This document shows positions 17,887 to 26,426 of a DNA stretch of 64,000 nucleotides, piece after piece. The first letter of the stretch is position 1. Each line of letters starts with the position of its first letter. The DNA comes from Poriferisocius sp965200775. Lineage in GTDB: Bacteria > Actinomycetota > Acidimicrobiia > Acidimicrobiales > Bin134. The notes under the pieces were generated by a model, which was not told the DNA's origin, made no database searches, and worked only from the letters and a program-made list of their open reading frames with translations. The DNA is taken from assembly GCA_965200775.1 (NCBI GenBank), contig OZ241383.1:744001-808000 (forward strand), in the 5' to 3' direction. A program made the position numbers and the translations under genes.

Positions 17887-17899
17887 TATCTTAGTGGCC
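17887..17899 (+). promoter_or_regulatory. leaderless -10 box (TATCTT, 7 nt before ATG)
   Basis: TATCTT at 17887-17892 fits TANNNT and ends 7 nt before ATG 17900. It decides the start: the alternative GTG at 17894 would lie inside the promoter. Confidence 0.5.
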
Positions 17900-19258
17900 A
17901 TGACGACCCGGTTCGTGATCATCGGCGGCGGCCCGGCCGGAAATACCTGTGCAACCTATGCGGCCCGGCTGGGTGCCGAGGTCGTGTTGGTGGAGCGAGA
18001 CATCATCGGCGGGGCGGCCCACCTATGGGATTGCGTCCCGTCCAAGGCCATGATCGCCACCGGGGGAGCGGTCTCCTTTTTGAACCGCATCTCCGGCATG
18101 GGCCTAGACGACGTTGTTCCCCAGGTGGAGGGCACCGCTCTGAGGGACCGGGTGTCCCTCATCGAGAACAAGCTGGGCGGGGCGGTGACAGACCTGCTGA
18201 CCAGCCAAAGGGTGAGGCTCATCACCGGGGAGGGCCGGATGGTGTCCTCCTACGAAGTGGAGGTGACCACCGCCGAGGGCACCGAGATGTTGGAGGCCGA
18301 CATCATCGTGCTGTCCACGGGGAGCAGGCCCCGGATTCCCAACTGGGTTGAACCCGACGGCGTCCGGGTGCTCACCACCAGGGACGCCTACCCTCCGCCG
18401 GAGATGCCCGATCATCTGGTGGTGATCGGCTCGGGTGTGACCGGGGTGGAGTTCGTCCACATGTTCAACTCCCTGGGGGCCCAGGTCACGCTTATCGTCA
18501 GCCGCCAGCAGGTCCTGCCCGGCAAGGACCCCGAGGTGGCCTCCGTACTTGAAGAGGACTTCCTCGACCGGGGGGTTCGGCTGTTCATCGGCGCCCGGGC
18601 CAGCGGAATCGAGGTGGCCCAGGAGAAGGTGCGGGTTCAGTGCGACGACGGGCGGGTTGCCGAGGGGTCCCACGCCCTTTTGGCCGTGGGGTCGGTGCCC
18701 AACTCCGAGACGTTGAACCTCGAAGCGATCGGGATCGAGACCAGAGACGGCTACGTGGTGGTCAACCACAACCTGCAATCCACCCTGCCTCACGTGTTCG
18801 CGGCAGGAGACCTGTCGGGGAAGCTGCCGTTGTCGTCGGTGGCTGCCATGCAGGGCCGCAAGATCGCCGAGTACGTCCTCGGGATGAGACCCGAGACCCA
18901 CTACCACATGGACTACGAGAAGGCGGCGTCGGCCATCTTCACCGAACCGGAGATCGCCGATGTGGGTCTGGCCGAGGCCGATGCCTTCGCCGTGGGTCGG
19001 AAAGTGCGGGTTACCAAGGTGCCGTTCTCGGTGTCGGCCAAGGCGCTCATCAACAATGATCCCCGAGGATTCGTGAAGATCATCTCCGATCCGGCCACCG
19101 GGGTGGTGTTGGGCGGGTCGATCGTGGGTCGCCACGCCGCGGAGCTGATCTCGGTTCTGGCCCTGGCGGTGAACGCCGGCCTCACTGTGACCCACATTGC
19201 CGACAGCCTGCTGGTGTACCCCGCGCTGTCCGGCCTGCTGGCTGAAGCGGCCGAGTGA
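17900..19258 (+). CDS. LpdA-type flavoprotein of the disulfide reductase family, with one redox cysteine missing
   Basis: 452 residues with FAD motif VIIGGGPAGNTCA at the N-terminus, NAD(P) motif VVIGSGVTGVEFVHMF near residue 175, the second FAD motif HVFAAGDLSG and a dimerisation domain at about 330-452. Where dihydrolipoamide and mercuric reductases have CxxxxC, this protein has GGAAHLWDCVPSK (37-49): only C45 remains. The same loss is known in Mycobacterium tuberculosis LpdA (Rv3303c), an NAD(P)H:quinone reductase. Soluble transhydrogenase-like activity is an alternative. It is monocistronic as far as visible, with its own leaderless promoter, and converges on the carboxylase gene. Confidence 0.85.
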   Translation: MTTRFVIIGGGPAGNTCATYAARLGAEVVLVERDIIGGAAHLWDCVPSKAMIATGGAVSFLNRISGMGLDDVVPQVEGTALRDRVSLIENKLGGAVTDLLTSQRVRLITGEGRMVSSYEVEVTTAEGTEMLEADIIVLSTGSRPRIPNWVEPDGVRVLTTRDAYPPPEMPDHLVVIGSGVTGVEFVHMFNSLGAQVTLIVSRQQVLPGKDPEVASVLEEDFLDRGVRLFIGARASGIEVAQEKVRVQCDDGRVAEGSHALLAVGSVPNSETLNLEAIGIETRDGYVVVNHNLQSTLPHVFAAGDLSGKLPLSSVAAMQGRKIAEYVLGMRPETHYHMDYEKAASAIFTEPEIADVGLAEADAFAVGRKVRVTKVPFSVSAKALINNDPRGFVKIISDPATGVVLGGSIVGRHAAELISVLALAVNAGLTVTHIADSLLVYPALSGLLAEAAE

Positions 19259-19275
19259 CGACTACCCGACAGCCG

Positions 19276-21036
19276 CTACTCGACTACCGCTACCACGTCG
19301 CCGCCGCCCACCGAGTCGCCCTCGGCCACTCGTATCTCCACCACCGTGCCCGACTTCTCGGCGCACACGTTGTTCTCCATCTTCATAGCCTCGAGCACCA
19401 TGATGGGGTCGCCGGCCTCGATGGTGTCGCCCTCGGCAACCATCACCTTCACGATGGTGCCCTGCATGGGCACGGTGACGTTGCCGCTACCCCCGCCGGC
19501 CCCGCCGCTCTTGCCGGCCGCTGCCCGCTTGGGTCGCACCGCTGCTCCCGCGGAAGCCGCGACCACCGGAGCGGTTTCCGGCACCCACATCTTCACCGAG
19601 AAGCGCTGCCCATTGACCTCAACGTCGATGTCCCTTTGGGTCAGGGGCTCCTCGTCGCCGGCAGATTCGGGGAGGGACGAGCTCTTGACCCCGGTGAGGT
19701 CGAGGGTCTCCTCCACCCATTTGGTGGAGTGGGTGAGCGCGGCGAAATCGGGATGGGCCAAGATGGCCTTGTCGGCACCGATGGTGGTGGCCACACCGCC
19801 GACCTCCAGCTCGTCCAGGGCTCGCAGGGTTCGAGTGATTGCGGTGGGCCGGTCCCGGCCCCAACAGATCAGCTTGCCGACCAGGTTGTCGTAGAACTGG
19901 CTGATCTCGTCGCCGGCCTCGTAGCCGCCGTCCCAACGTGTTCCGTAACCGCTGGGTACACGCAGCTCGGTGATCGGGCCCGGTGAGGGCAGGAAAGCCC
20001 CCTCAGCCGGGTCCTCGGCGTTTATGCGCACCTCAATGGCGTGGCCGGAGATGGTGATGTCGTTCTGGGTGAACGGCAGGGCCTCGCCGGACGCCACCCG
20101 GATCTGCTGTTCCACCAGGTCGATTCCGGTGACCAGCTCGGTGGCCGGGTGCTCAACCTGGAGCCGGGTGTTCATCTCCAGGTAGTAGAACTCGCCGTCC
20201 TGGTAGAGGAACTCCACCGTGCCGGCGTTCACATAGTCGCAGCCTCGGGCGACTTTGACCGCGGCCTCGCCCATTGCTACCAGGATGTCGGGGTCGATGC
20301 CTGCCGCGGGGGCCTCCTCGATGAGCTTCTGGTGGCGACGCTGGGCCGAGCAGTCGCGTGTGCCGAGATACACGCAGTTGCCGTGGCTGTCGGCCAGCAC
20401 CTGCACCTCGACATGGCGGGGTTGGGCCAGGTAGCGCTCCATGTAGATCTCGTCGCGCCCGAAGTAGCTGAGGGCCTCCCGCTGGGCCGACTCGATGGCC
20501 TCCTCCACTGCACTCTCGTCGGCCACCACCTTCATGCCCCGCCCGCCACCGCCGTAAGCGGCCTTGATGGCCACCGGATAGCCGAATTCGGTGCCGAAGG
20601 CTCGCACCTGGCTGGGGTCGGTGATCAGGTCGGTGGTGCCGGGAACCCCGCTCACCCCCACACGCTCGGCGGCCAGGCGAGCGGAGATCTTGTCGCCCAT
20701 CACCTCGATCGCCTCGGGGTTGGGGCCGATGAATGTCACGCCCCGGGCGGTGATGGCTCGGGCGAAGTCGGCGTTCTCGGAAAAGAACCCGTAGCCGGGG
20801 TGAACGCCGTCGGTGCCTTTGCGTTCGATCACGGCCAGGATGGCCTCGGTGTTCAGGTAGCTCTCCGCCGCGGTTTGACCCCCGAGAGCGTGGGCCTCAT
20901 CGGCCATGCGCACGTGGAGGGCGTTGCGGTCCAACTCGGAGTAGACCGCCACGGTGGAAATGCCCATCTCCCGGCAGGCCCGGATCACCCGAACGGCGAT
21001 CTCCCCCCGGTTGGCGATCAGCACCTTGGTCAGCAC
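19276..21036 (-). CDS. biotin-dependent acyl-CoA carboxylase alpha subunit (biotin carboxylase plus BCCP)
   Basis: 586 residues. Biotin carboxylase part (1-~450) begins MLTKVLIANRGEIAVRVIRACREMG, with the glycine-rich ATP-grasp loop AAYGGGGRGMKVV and the active-site stretch FLYQDGEFYYLEMNTRLQVEHP. The C-terminal biotinyl domain carries EAMKMEN, with the biotinylated Lys at about residue 552. This alpha-subunit layout is that of actinobacterial acetyl/propionyl-CoA carboxylases, which need a separate carboxyltransferase beta subunit not present here. The biotin ligase birA lies divergently upstream, which fits because this protein is its substrate. Confidence 0.92.
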   Translation of the reverse strand: MLTKVLIANRGEIAVRVIRACREMGISTVAVYSELDRNALHVRMADEAHALGGQTAAESYLNTEAILAVIERKGTDGVHPGYGFFSENADFARAITARGVTFIGPNPEAIEVMGDKISARLAAERVGVSGVPGTTDLITDPSQVRAFGTEFGYPVAIKAAYGGGGRGMKVVADESAVEEAIESAQREALSYFGRDEIYMERYLAQPRHVEVQVLADSHGNCVYLGTRDCSAQRRHQKLIEEAPAAGIDPDILVAMGEAAVKVARGCDYVNAGTVEFLYQDGEFYYLEMNTRLQVEHPATELVTGIDLVEQQIRVASGEALPFTQNDITISGHAIEVRINAEDPAEGAFLPSPGPITELRVPSGYGTRWDGGYEAGDEISQFYDNLVGKLICWGRDRPTAITRTLRALDELEVGGVATTIGADKAILAHPDFAALTHSTKWVEETLDLTGVKSSSLPESAGDEEPLTQRDIDVEVNGQRFSVKMWVPETAPVVAASAGAAVRPKRAAAGKSGGAGGGSGNVTVPMQGTIVKVMVAEGDTIEAGDPIMVLEAMKMENNVCAEKSGTVVEIRVAEGDSVGGGDVVAVVE

Positions 21037-21227
21037 GGCAATATGGTGGCAGACCGCCTCTCACCTTCGCGAATAATGGCGAATTGCCCGGCGACCTCGA
21101 TGAGCCTTATGTATGGGTCAACTAACGTAAAGGTCAACTGGTTCATTGGGCGACTAATGCAACGGAGTCGTGGCGTGGGGCTTTCGATCCTCGGTGAGCG
21201 GGAAGGTGATGTGGTGGTAGTGAAGGT
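21037..21227. other. AT-richer divergent regulatory region between the carboxylase and birA, with a direct repeat
   Basis: 191-bp intergenic region. GGTCAACT occurs at 21116-21123 and 21132-21139 (16-bp period) within a stretch clearly less GC-rich than its surroundings. The minus-strand complement offers TTGACC as a -35 candidate towards the carboxylase gene, but I see no strong -10 at the right distance. It could hold operator sites for biotin- or lipid-responsive control; this is inference. Confidence 0.35.
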
Positions 21228-21983
21228 GTGCCGGTGAGGGATGTTTTCGGTTTTAGGGTGCGGTGGGTGGATGAGACGGGCTCGACCAACTCGGATCTGC
21301 TGGAGCGGGCAAGGCAGGGCGCGGCGGGCGGGGAGGTGCTGGTGGCCGACCACCAGCGGGCCGGTCGGGGCCGGAGGGGTCGGGTCTGGGAAGCGGCTCC
21401 CGAAGCCGGCCTTCTGTTCTCGGTGCTACTACGGCCCAGTCTCAAACCCGACGACGCCCACCTTGTGACCACAGCGCTGGCCCTGGCCGCAGCGGAGGCC
21501 TGTGAGTCGCTGGTGGGGGTGAGGCCCGAGCTGAAGTGGCCCAACGACCTGGTGATGCACGACCGCAAGCTGGCAGGGCTGCTGGCAGAGTCGGTGGTGG
21601 TGGGCGACCGCCTGGACGCGTTGGTGGTAGGCATGGGGATCAACGTGGCCACCGGCGCCGCTCCCCCGGAAGTAGCGGAAACAGCGGTCGCCCTGGAGGA
21701 GGTGTGTGGCGGTGCCGTTGATCGCCGCGACCTGCTGGCCGCAATCCTGGAGAGGCTGTCGTGGTGGCTGGGCGTAATCGAGCAGCCCACGAGGCGAGAC
21801 AAGCTGGTGGAAGCGGCCCGGCAGCGTTCGGCGACGGTGGGGCGGCGAGTGGCGGTGGAATTGGCCGATGGTGAGGTGCGGGAAGCGGTGGCGGTTAACA
21901 TCGACGAACAAGGCGCGTTGATCCTGGACGATGGAACACGGATCGTAGTCGGAGATGTCGTCCACCTCCGGGGTGCTTCGTAG
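21228..21983 (+). CDS. birA: biotin--[acetyl-CoA-carboxylase] ligase
   Basis: 251 residues, catalytic domain only: no N-terminal winged helix, so it is a class I ligase that does not itself repress. The N-terminal DETGSTNSDLLERA, the biotinyl-AMP loop AGRGRRGRVW and KWPNDLV are the family signatures, and LNVATG-like MGINVATGA follows. A small C-terminal beta domain ends VVGDVVHLRG. It biotinylates the BCCP Lys of the divergent carboxylase. GTG 21228 was chosen for length; GTG 21234 is possible. Stop codons of birA and pabC are 3 nt apart. Confidence 0.92.
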   Translation: MPVRDVFGFRVRWVDETGSTNSDLLERARQGAAGGEVLVADHQRAGRGRRGRVWEAAPEAGLLFSVLLRPSLKPDDAHLVTTALALAAAEACESLVGVRPELKWPNDLVMHDRKLAGLLAESVVVGDRLDALVVGMGINVATGAAPPEVAETAVALEEVCGGAVDRRDLLAAILERLSWWLGVIEQPTRRDKLVEAARQRSATVGRRVAVELADGEVREAVAVNIDEQGALILDDGTRIVVGDVVHLRGAS

Positions 21984-21986
21984 CGG

Positions 21987-22826
21987 TTAGGGGTCCAGGT
22001 TGGTGGCTTTGAGCTGGGCGAAGGCCTTGGCCGCGGCTACGGTGATCGGGCCGGGAGCGGAAGGCAACCGATGACCGTCCACGGCGTGAATGGCCTGCAA
22101 GTCACGGGTGGTGGAGGTCAAGAACGCCTCGTCGGCCTGGGCCAGCGCCCCGAGGGGAACGTCTTGTTCGGTGGCGTCGGTCAACTCGAGCACCAGCTCT
22201 CGGGTGATCCCGGCCAGGCACCCCGAGTCCAGCGACGGGGTGATGAGCCGCCCCTTGCTCACCAGGAACACGTTGCTGCCCGTTCCCTCGCACAGCTCTC
22301 CCCGGGTGTTGGCGAAGATGGCTTCGCCCGCTCCGACGGCCTTGGCCGCTGCCAACGCTCGCACGTTGCCCCCGTAGGACACGGTTTTCAGCCCTGAGAG
22401 GGGACCGCGTTCGTTGATCAACCAATCGACTATGGCCACCGCAGTGGTCGGCGGCCAGGGGGCCTGGGGGGTGGCCACCACGGTAGCGGTGGGAGCGCCG
22501 TCCCCCCGGTCGCTGCCCAGCGGACCGGTGCCGCTGCTCACCGTCACCCGCAGCCTGCCCTCGGTAAGCCGGTTGGCCGCGGCCACCGCAATCATGGCTT
22601 CCCGCAACACTTCCGCTTCGGGCACCACGATCCCAAGGGGCTCGGCCGAGCGGGCCAGCCGCTCGAGGTGGCGCCGGGCGGTGAACGGCATTCCCCTGAC
22701 GATGGCCAGGGTCTCGAACACGGCGTCGCCCACCAGCCAGCCGTGGTCGAACGGGGAGATACGAGCCTGGTCCTCGGCCACCAGCGAGCCGTTGATCCAG
22801 ACCGTGCGAGAGTCACCGGCGGTCAT
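21987..22826 (-). CDS. pabC: aminodeoxychorismate lyase / branched-chain aminotransferase class IV
   Basis: 279-residue fold-type IV PLP enzyme. N-terminal WINGSLVAEDQARISPFDHGWLVGDAVFETL is the class IV signature. The PLP Lys is expected in GLKTVSYG (about K147), followed by ANTRGELCEGTGSNVFLV. It should release pyruvate from 4-amino-4-deoxychorismate to give p-aminobenzoate. The ATG at 22826 overlaps the pabB stop (ATGA), which favours this role over a branched-chain or D-amino-acid aminotransferase. Confidence 0.88.
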   Translation of the reverse strand: MTAGDSRTVWINGSLVAEDQARISPFDHGWLVGDAVFETLAIVRGMPFTARRHLERLARSAEPLGIVVPEAEVLREAMIAVAAANRLTEGRLRVTVSSGTGPLGSDRGDGAPTATVVATPQAPWPPTTAVAIVDWLINERGPLSGLKTVSYGGNVRALAAAKAVGAGEAIFANTRGELCEGTGSNVFLVSKGRLITPSLDSGCLAGITRELVLELTDATEQDVPLGALAQADEAFLTSTTRDLQAIHAVDGHRLPSAPGPITVAAAKAFAQLKATNLDP

Positions 22827-23839
22827 GTCGGGACCAGCTCCCCGGTGACCACGGCCAGCAGCCTCCGGGCCTTCAACTCGGCTTCCTGCCATTCGTCCTC
22901 GGGGTCGCTGTCGTAGGTGATGCCCCCGCCGGTGCCCAGGTGGAGGTGGTCGTCCTCCATCCAGAAGGTTCTGATGGCCACGTTTAGGTCGCCCCGTTGA
23001 CGGTCGGCGTCCACCCAGCCCACCGCGCCGCAGTACCGGCCCCGTCCCACCGGCTCCAGGGCAGCGATGGCGTCGAGGGCAGCCAGCTTGGGGGCTCCGG
23101 TGACCGACCCGGGGGGAAAGGTTGCATCGATGAGCTCAGGCCACCCGCAGCCGGAGCGCAACCGGCCCCGCACGGTGCTCACCAGATGCACCAGTCCGGG
23201 GTGGTGCTCCACAGTGAAAAGGGTAGGCACGCTAACCATGCCGAAGTCGCACACCCGCCCCAAGTCGTTGCGCACCAGATCCACGATCATGAGGTTCTCG
23301 GCTTGGTCCTTGGCGGTTAGCCCGGAAGGGTCGGCAGCGGTCCCCTTGATGGGGGACGACTCAACCCACGAGCCGTCCCTCACCAGGAACCGTTCCGGCG
23401 ACGCCGAGGCGATGTACACGTCCTGGTCGGGAAGGCGCAGCACCGCGGCGTAGGGTGCCGGGTTGCCCTCGGCCAGCGCCGCCCCCAAAGCGGCGATGTC
23501 GGCGTCGGGATCGGTAATCGGCGCGCTTAGGTGGCGGGTGAGGTTCACCTGATACACGTCCCCGGCGGCGATCATCTCCCTTATGGCCGACACCCCGGCG
23601 ATATAGCCGGCCCTGTCGAGCGAGCTGGTCCAGGTATCCGCGGGCAGGCCCTTCCAGGGTCGGCCCATCCAAGGCCGGGCCGGGCGCACCGATTCGAAAC
23701 GAGCGCACACCGGGTGCCCGGCGAAGTCGATGGCCACGGCCCAGAACCCGTTGGATTCCAGGGCGCCGAGGTCGTTGGTCACGTCGGCCAGCTCGGTACA
23801 CAAGTGGCGTCCCACCACGGCGACAGGTGGGTTGGTCAC
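22823..23839 (-). CDS. pabB: aminodeoxychorismate synthase component I
   Basis: 338 residues, a compact chorismate-binding enzyme without a long N-terminal domain. Visible signatures: SPERFLVRDG, ESSPIKGTA, ENLMIVDLVRNDLGRVCDFGMV, and the C-terminal FPPGSVTGAPKLAALDAI followed by GRYCGAVGW. It aminates chorismate to 4-amino-4-deoxychorismate, with ammonia from a PabA glutaminase encoded elsewhere. The GTG at 23839 gives an unusually short N-terminus. It forms a two-gene folate/PABA operon with pabC. Confidence 0.9.
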   Translation of the reverse strand: MTNPPVAVVGRHLCTELADVTNDLGALESNGFWAVAIDFAGHPVCARFESVRPARPWMGRPWKGLPADTWTSSLDRAGYIAGVSAIREMIAAGDVYQVNLTRHLSAPITDPDADIAALGAALAEGNPAPYAAVLRLPDQDVYIASASPERFLVRDGSWVESSPIKGTAADPSGLTAKDQAENLMIVDLVRNDLGRVCDFGMVSVPTLFTVEHHPGLVHLVSTVRGRLRSGCGWPELIDATFPPGSVTGAPKLAALDAIAALEPVGRGRYCGAVGWVDADRQRGDLNVAIRTFWMEDDHLHLGTGGGITYDSDPEDEWQEAELKARRLLAVVTGELVPT

Positions 23840-24040
23840 CGGGAGCTACCCAGAGCGGATGTGGCCGGGGCGGAAACCAGGGGCGACCGGCTGCGGCCCG
23901 GGGTGGGATGGTTACCGGGGGCAACCCGACACGGCAAAGGCCGCGGTCTCATCGAGCGGAGTGTACCCGAGCAGCCTGTATCTCTGGGCCCAGTAATCCC
24001 GAGGGTTTGGAGGCTCCATAGGGAGTCCGGTTCGGGCCCT

Positions 24041-24054
24041 TACACTGGCCGGGG
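24041..24054 (+). promoter_or_regulatory. leaderless -10 box (TACACT, 8 nt before ATG)
   Basis: TACACT at 24041-24046 ends 8 nt before ATG 24055. The 201 bp between this box and the divergent pabB gene show nothing else I can assign. Confidence 0.45.
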
Positions 24055-25395
24055 ATGAGCCGTCGGCCGAGAGTGCGCAGGAGGACCTGGGGGCAGCTCC
24101 TGGTGGTGTTCGCCGGTTTGGTGGTGGTGGTAGCGGCGGTGAGCGGCGCTGTGGGGCTGGCCATGGTGAAGTCGCGAACTGCGAAGATCCCCCGCACCAT
24201 CGTGGGGTTCTCCCTGTCCGTGGATGAGCCGGGCAGCTCGCAGGCCCAGAACTTCCTGCTGGTGGGGATAGACAGCGCCGAGGGCATCGACCCCGACAGC
24301 CCCATCCACATCGACCGGGACGCCAACACCCTGCTCACCGATTCGGTGATCCTGGTGCGCATCGACCCCGAAGCCGACCGGGTGGCCATGCTGTCGATTC
24401 CCCGAGACCTGTGGGTGCCCATTGCAGGCAAGGGTTGGTCGGAGCGGGTGAACGCGGCCCGGGGCATCGGCGGGGCCGAGACCCTGGTGGACACGGTGTC
24501 GGAGTATCTGGGAGTGCCCATCCACCACTACGTGGAGGTCAACTTCGCCGGTTTCCTGCAGATTGTCGACGAGGTGGACGGGGTGCCGGTGGAGATTACC
24601 CAGCCCATCCGGGACGACTCGCTGGCTCTGCGGATCGAGCAGACCGGCGTGGTGACACTCGATCCCGACACAGCGCTGGCTTACGTGCGGACCCGCAGGC
24701 CGCTGACGCTGGTCGCCGGAGGCAATCCGGCCGACGACGATGATTGGGTGAGACTCGGAGTTTGGAACGACCTGGAGCGCAACCAGCGCCAGCAGGAGTT
24801 CATCGTGGCCCTGTTCAAGCGTGCGGTGGAGAAGGGGATTCGCAGCCCCTTCACCTTGCGGAGGGTGGTTGACCGGTTGCTCGACAACGACAACCACAGC
24901 ATCACCCTCGACGAGCGCATCACGGTGGGCCAGATGGTGGACCTGGGCAAGGAGTTCCGCTCGTTCCGGGTCGATCAGATCGAGCGGTACGAGCTGCCGG
25001 TTACCGACGCGGTGATTGGCGGCAAGCAGGTGCTACTGCTGGTGGAGGAGCAGGCTCCGCCGGTGCTGGAGTTCTTCCGGGCCGAGAGCCTGGCCGGCGT
25101 GCGGGTGCGAGTGCTGAACGCCACCTCGTCGGGCACGGTGGCTGGCGTGGAGAGCGGCCTGGAGCGGGTTGGGTTCTCGGTGGTGGAGAGGGGCAACGCC
25201 TCCCGGTTCGATGTTGACCGGTCGGTGATCCGCTACGGCCCGTCGTCCTCGGACGAGGCGGAGCTGTTGGCCCGTTACCTTGTCCCGTGGCCCCGGCTGG
25301 AGCTGGCCGAGGAGATCGACGGGGCCGATGTGGAACTGCTGGTGGGGGCCGACAACCCGTCGGTATCGGAGGTTCCCCGGGACTCGGCTTCGTAA
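24055..25395 (+). CDS. LytR-CpsA-Psr (LCP) family cell-wall glycopolymer ligase with LytR_C domain
   Basis: 446 residues. Short basic cytoplasmic start, one transmembrane helix (LLVVFAGLVVVVAAVSGAVGLAMV, about 15-38), then the extracellular LCP domain: FLLVGIDS near 65, DSVILVRIDPEADRVAMLSIPRDLWVPI with the catalytic Arg in PRD, VNAARGIGGAETLVDTVSEYLG, LALAYVRTRR. A C-terminal LytR_C-like domain starts at about 345 (GVRVRVLNATSSGTVAGV). LCP enzymes transfer lipid-linked glycans onto peptidoglycan, so this may attach a polymer made in the flanking loci. Its last 121 bp overlap the convergent fcl gene. Confidence 0.9.
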   Translation: MSRRPRVRRRTWGQLLVVFAGLVVVVAAVSGAVGLAMVKSRTAKIPRTIVGFSLSVDEPGSSQAQNFLLVGIDSAEGIDPDSPIHIDRDANTLLTDSVILVRIDPEADRVAMLSIPRDLWVPIAGKGWSERVNAARGIGGAETLVDTVSEYLGVPIHHYVEVNFAGFLQIVDEVDGVPVEITQPIRDDSLALRIEQTGVVTLDPDTALAYVRTRRPLTLVAGGNPADDDDWVRLGVWNDLERNQRQQEFIVALFKRAVEKGIRSPFTLRRVVDRLLDNDNHSITLDERITVGQMVDLGKEFRSFRVDQIERYELPVTDAVIGGKQVLLLVEEQAPPVLEFFRAESLAGVRVRVLNATSSGTVAGVESGLERVGFSVVERGNASRFDVDRSVIRYGPSSSDEAELLARYLVPWPRLELAEEIDGADVELLVGADNPSVSEVPRDSAS

Positions 25396-26330
25396 CGGTT
25401 GGCCCGGTACCACGCCACGGTGCGGCGCAGCCCCTCGTCGAATGGGGTGGTGGCCTCGAAGCCGAACAGTCGTTTGGCCCGGCCGGCGTCAACGCAACGT
25501 CGGGGTTGGCCGTCGGGTTTGGTGGGGTCCCATTCGATCCGTCCGGTAAAGCCGGTGGCAGCGGCCACGTCCTCCACTAGCTCCTTGATGGGGGTCTCGT
25601 GATTGGCCCCCAGGTTCACCGGCTCGGGGCCCCGGTAGTGCTCGGCGGCCAGCAGGATTCCCCGGGCAGCGTCGTCAACGTAAAGGAACTCCCGGCTGGC
25701 GGTGCCTGTACCCCACACTTCAATGCGGTCGTGCCCCGCTTCGATCGCTTCCACGCATTTCTTGATGAGAGCAGGGATCACGTGGGACACCGAGGGGTGG
25801 AACTTGTCTCCCGGTCCGTAAAGGTTGGTGGGCATTAGGTAGATGCCCTGCTGGCCGTATTGCTCCCGGTTGGCCTGGAGCTGCACGAGCTGGGCCAGCT
25901 TGGCCAAACCGTAGGGGGCGTTGGACTCCTCGGGGTAACCGGTCCACAGTGCGTCCTCCGAGAACGGCACCGGGGTGTGCTTGGGATACGAGCAGATGGT
26001 GCCCACCACCACGAGTTGGCCGGTTCCCGCTTGGCGGCACTGCTCGATGACGTTGGTCCCAATCAGCAGGTTATCCAGGTAAAGGTCGGCGGGCCGGCTC
26101 CGGTTCGCGCCGATGCCTCCCACCCGGGCGGCGAGATGGATGACCACGTCGGGTTCCGTTGTCGCCAGTAGGTGACGAGTGTCCTCGGGGTCACGCAGGT
26201 CGAAGTCTGCGCTGGACGGGGCGGTCAGCAGGGTCGGGGCGTGGTCGTTGAGCAGCCTGCACACCGTCCGGCCCAGGAACCCGGTTCCCCCGGTGACAAG
26301 CACCCGCTTTCCTTCCCAGAAGCCGCTCAT
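25275..26330 (-). CDS. fcl: GDP-L-fucose synthase (GDP-4-keto-6-deoxymannose 3,5-epimerase-reductase)
   Basis: 351-residue SDR enzyme. GGTGFLG near the start, HLAARVGGIGANRSRP, then SYPKHTPVPF and Y-x3-K in APYGLAK, with PTNLYGPGDKFHPSVSHVIPALI: all typical of GDP-fucose synthases. The substrate would come from Gmd at 44524, far away in the window. The catalytic domain appears to end near YRANRYEA; the last about 37 residues (Ser/Thr-rich) are encoded antisense to the LCP gene, and the family is usually about 30-40 residues shorter. The original stop may have been lost. Confidence 0.88.
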   Translation of the reverse strand: MSGFWEGKRVLVTGGTGFLGRTVCRLLNDHAPTLLTAPSSADFDLRDPEDTRHLLATTEPDVVIHLAARVGGIGANRSRPADLYLDNLLIGTNVIEQCRQAGTGQLVVVGTICSYPKHTPVPFSEDALWTGYPEESNAPYGLAKLAQLVQLQANREQYGQQGIYLMPTNLYGPGDKFHPSVSHVIPALIKKCVEAIEAGHDRIEVWGTGTASREFLYVDDAARGILLAAEHYRGPEPVNLGANHETPIKELVEDVAAATGFTGRIEWDPTKPDGQPRRCVDAGRAKRLFGFEATTPFDEGLRRTVAWYRANRYEAESRGTSDTDGLSAPTSSSTSAPSISSASSSRGHGTR

Positions 26331-26344
26331 CGACTCCCATACTA
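26331..26344 (-). promoter_or_regulatory. leaderless -10 box (TAGTAT, 8 nt before ATG, minus strand)
   Basis: On the minus strand TAGTAT (26344-26339) ends 8 nt before the fcl ATG at 26330. Confidence 0.45.
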
Positions 26345-26426
26345 CGGGGCCCAGCCCGCCCAGAGGCGCTGCTGGCGATCGCCGATGAAGTAGAAGCCGC
26401 GAGAGCCGGTCGGTGATGTCGGCAGG

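Noticed and set aside
19259..19986. Plus-strand frame opposite the biotin carboxylase gene
   Set aside because: His/Gly-rich shadow of high-GC coding sequence with no start signal and no family features.
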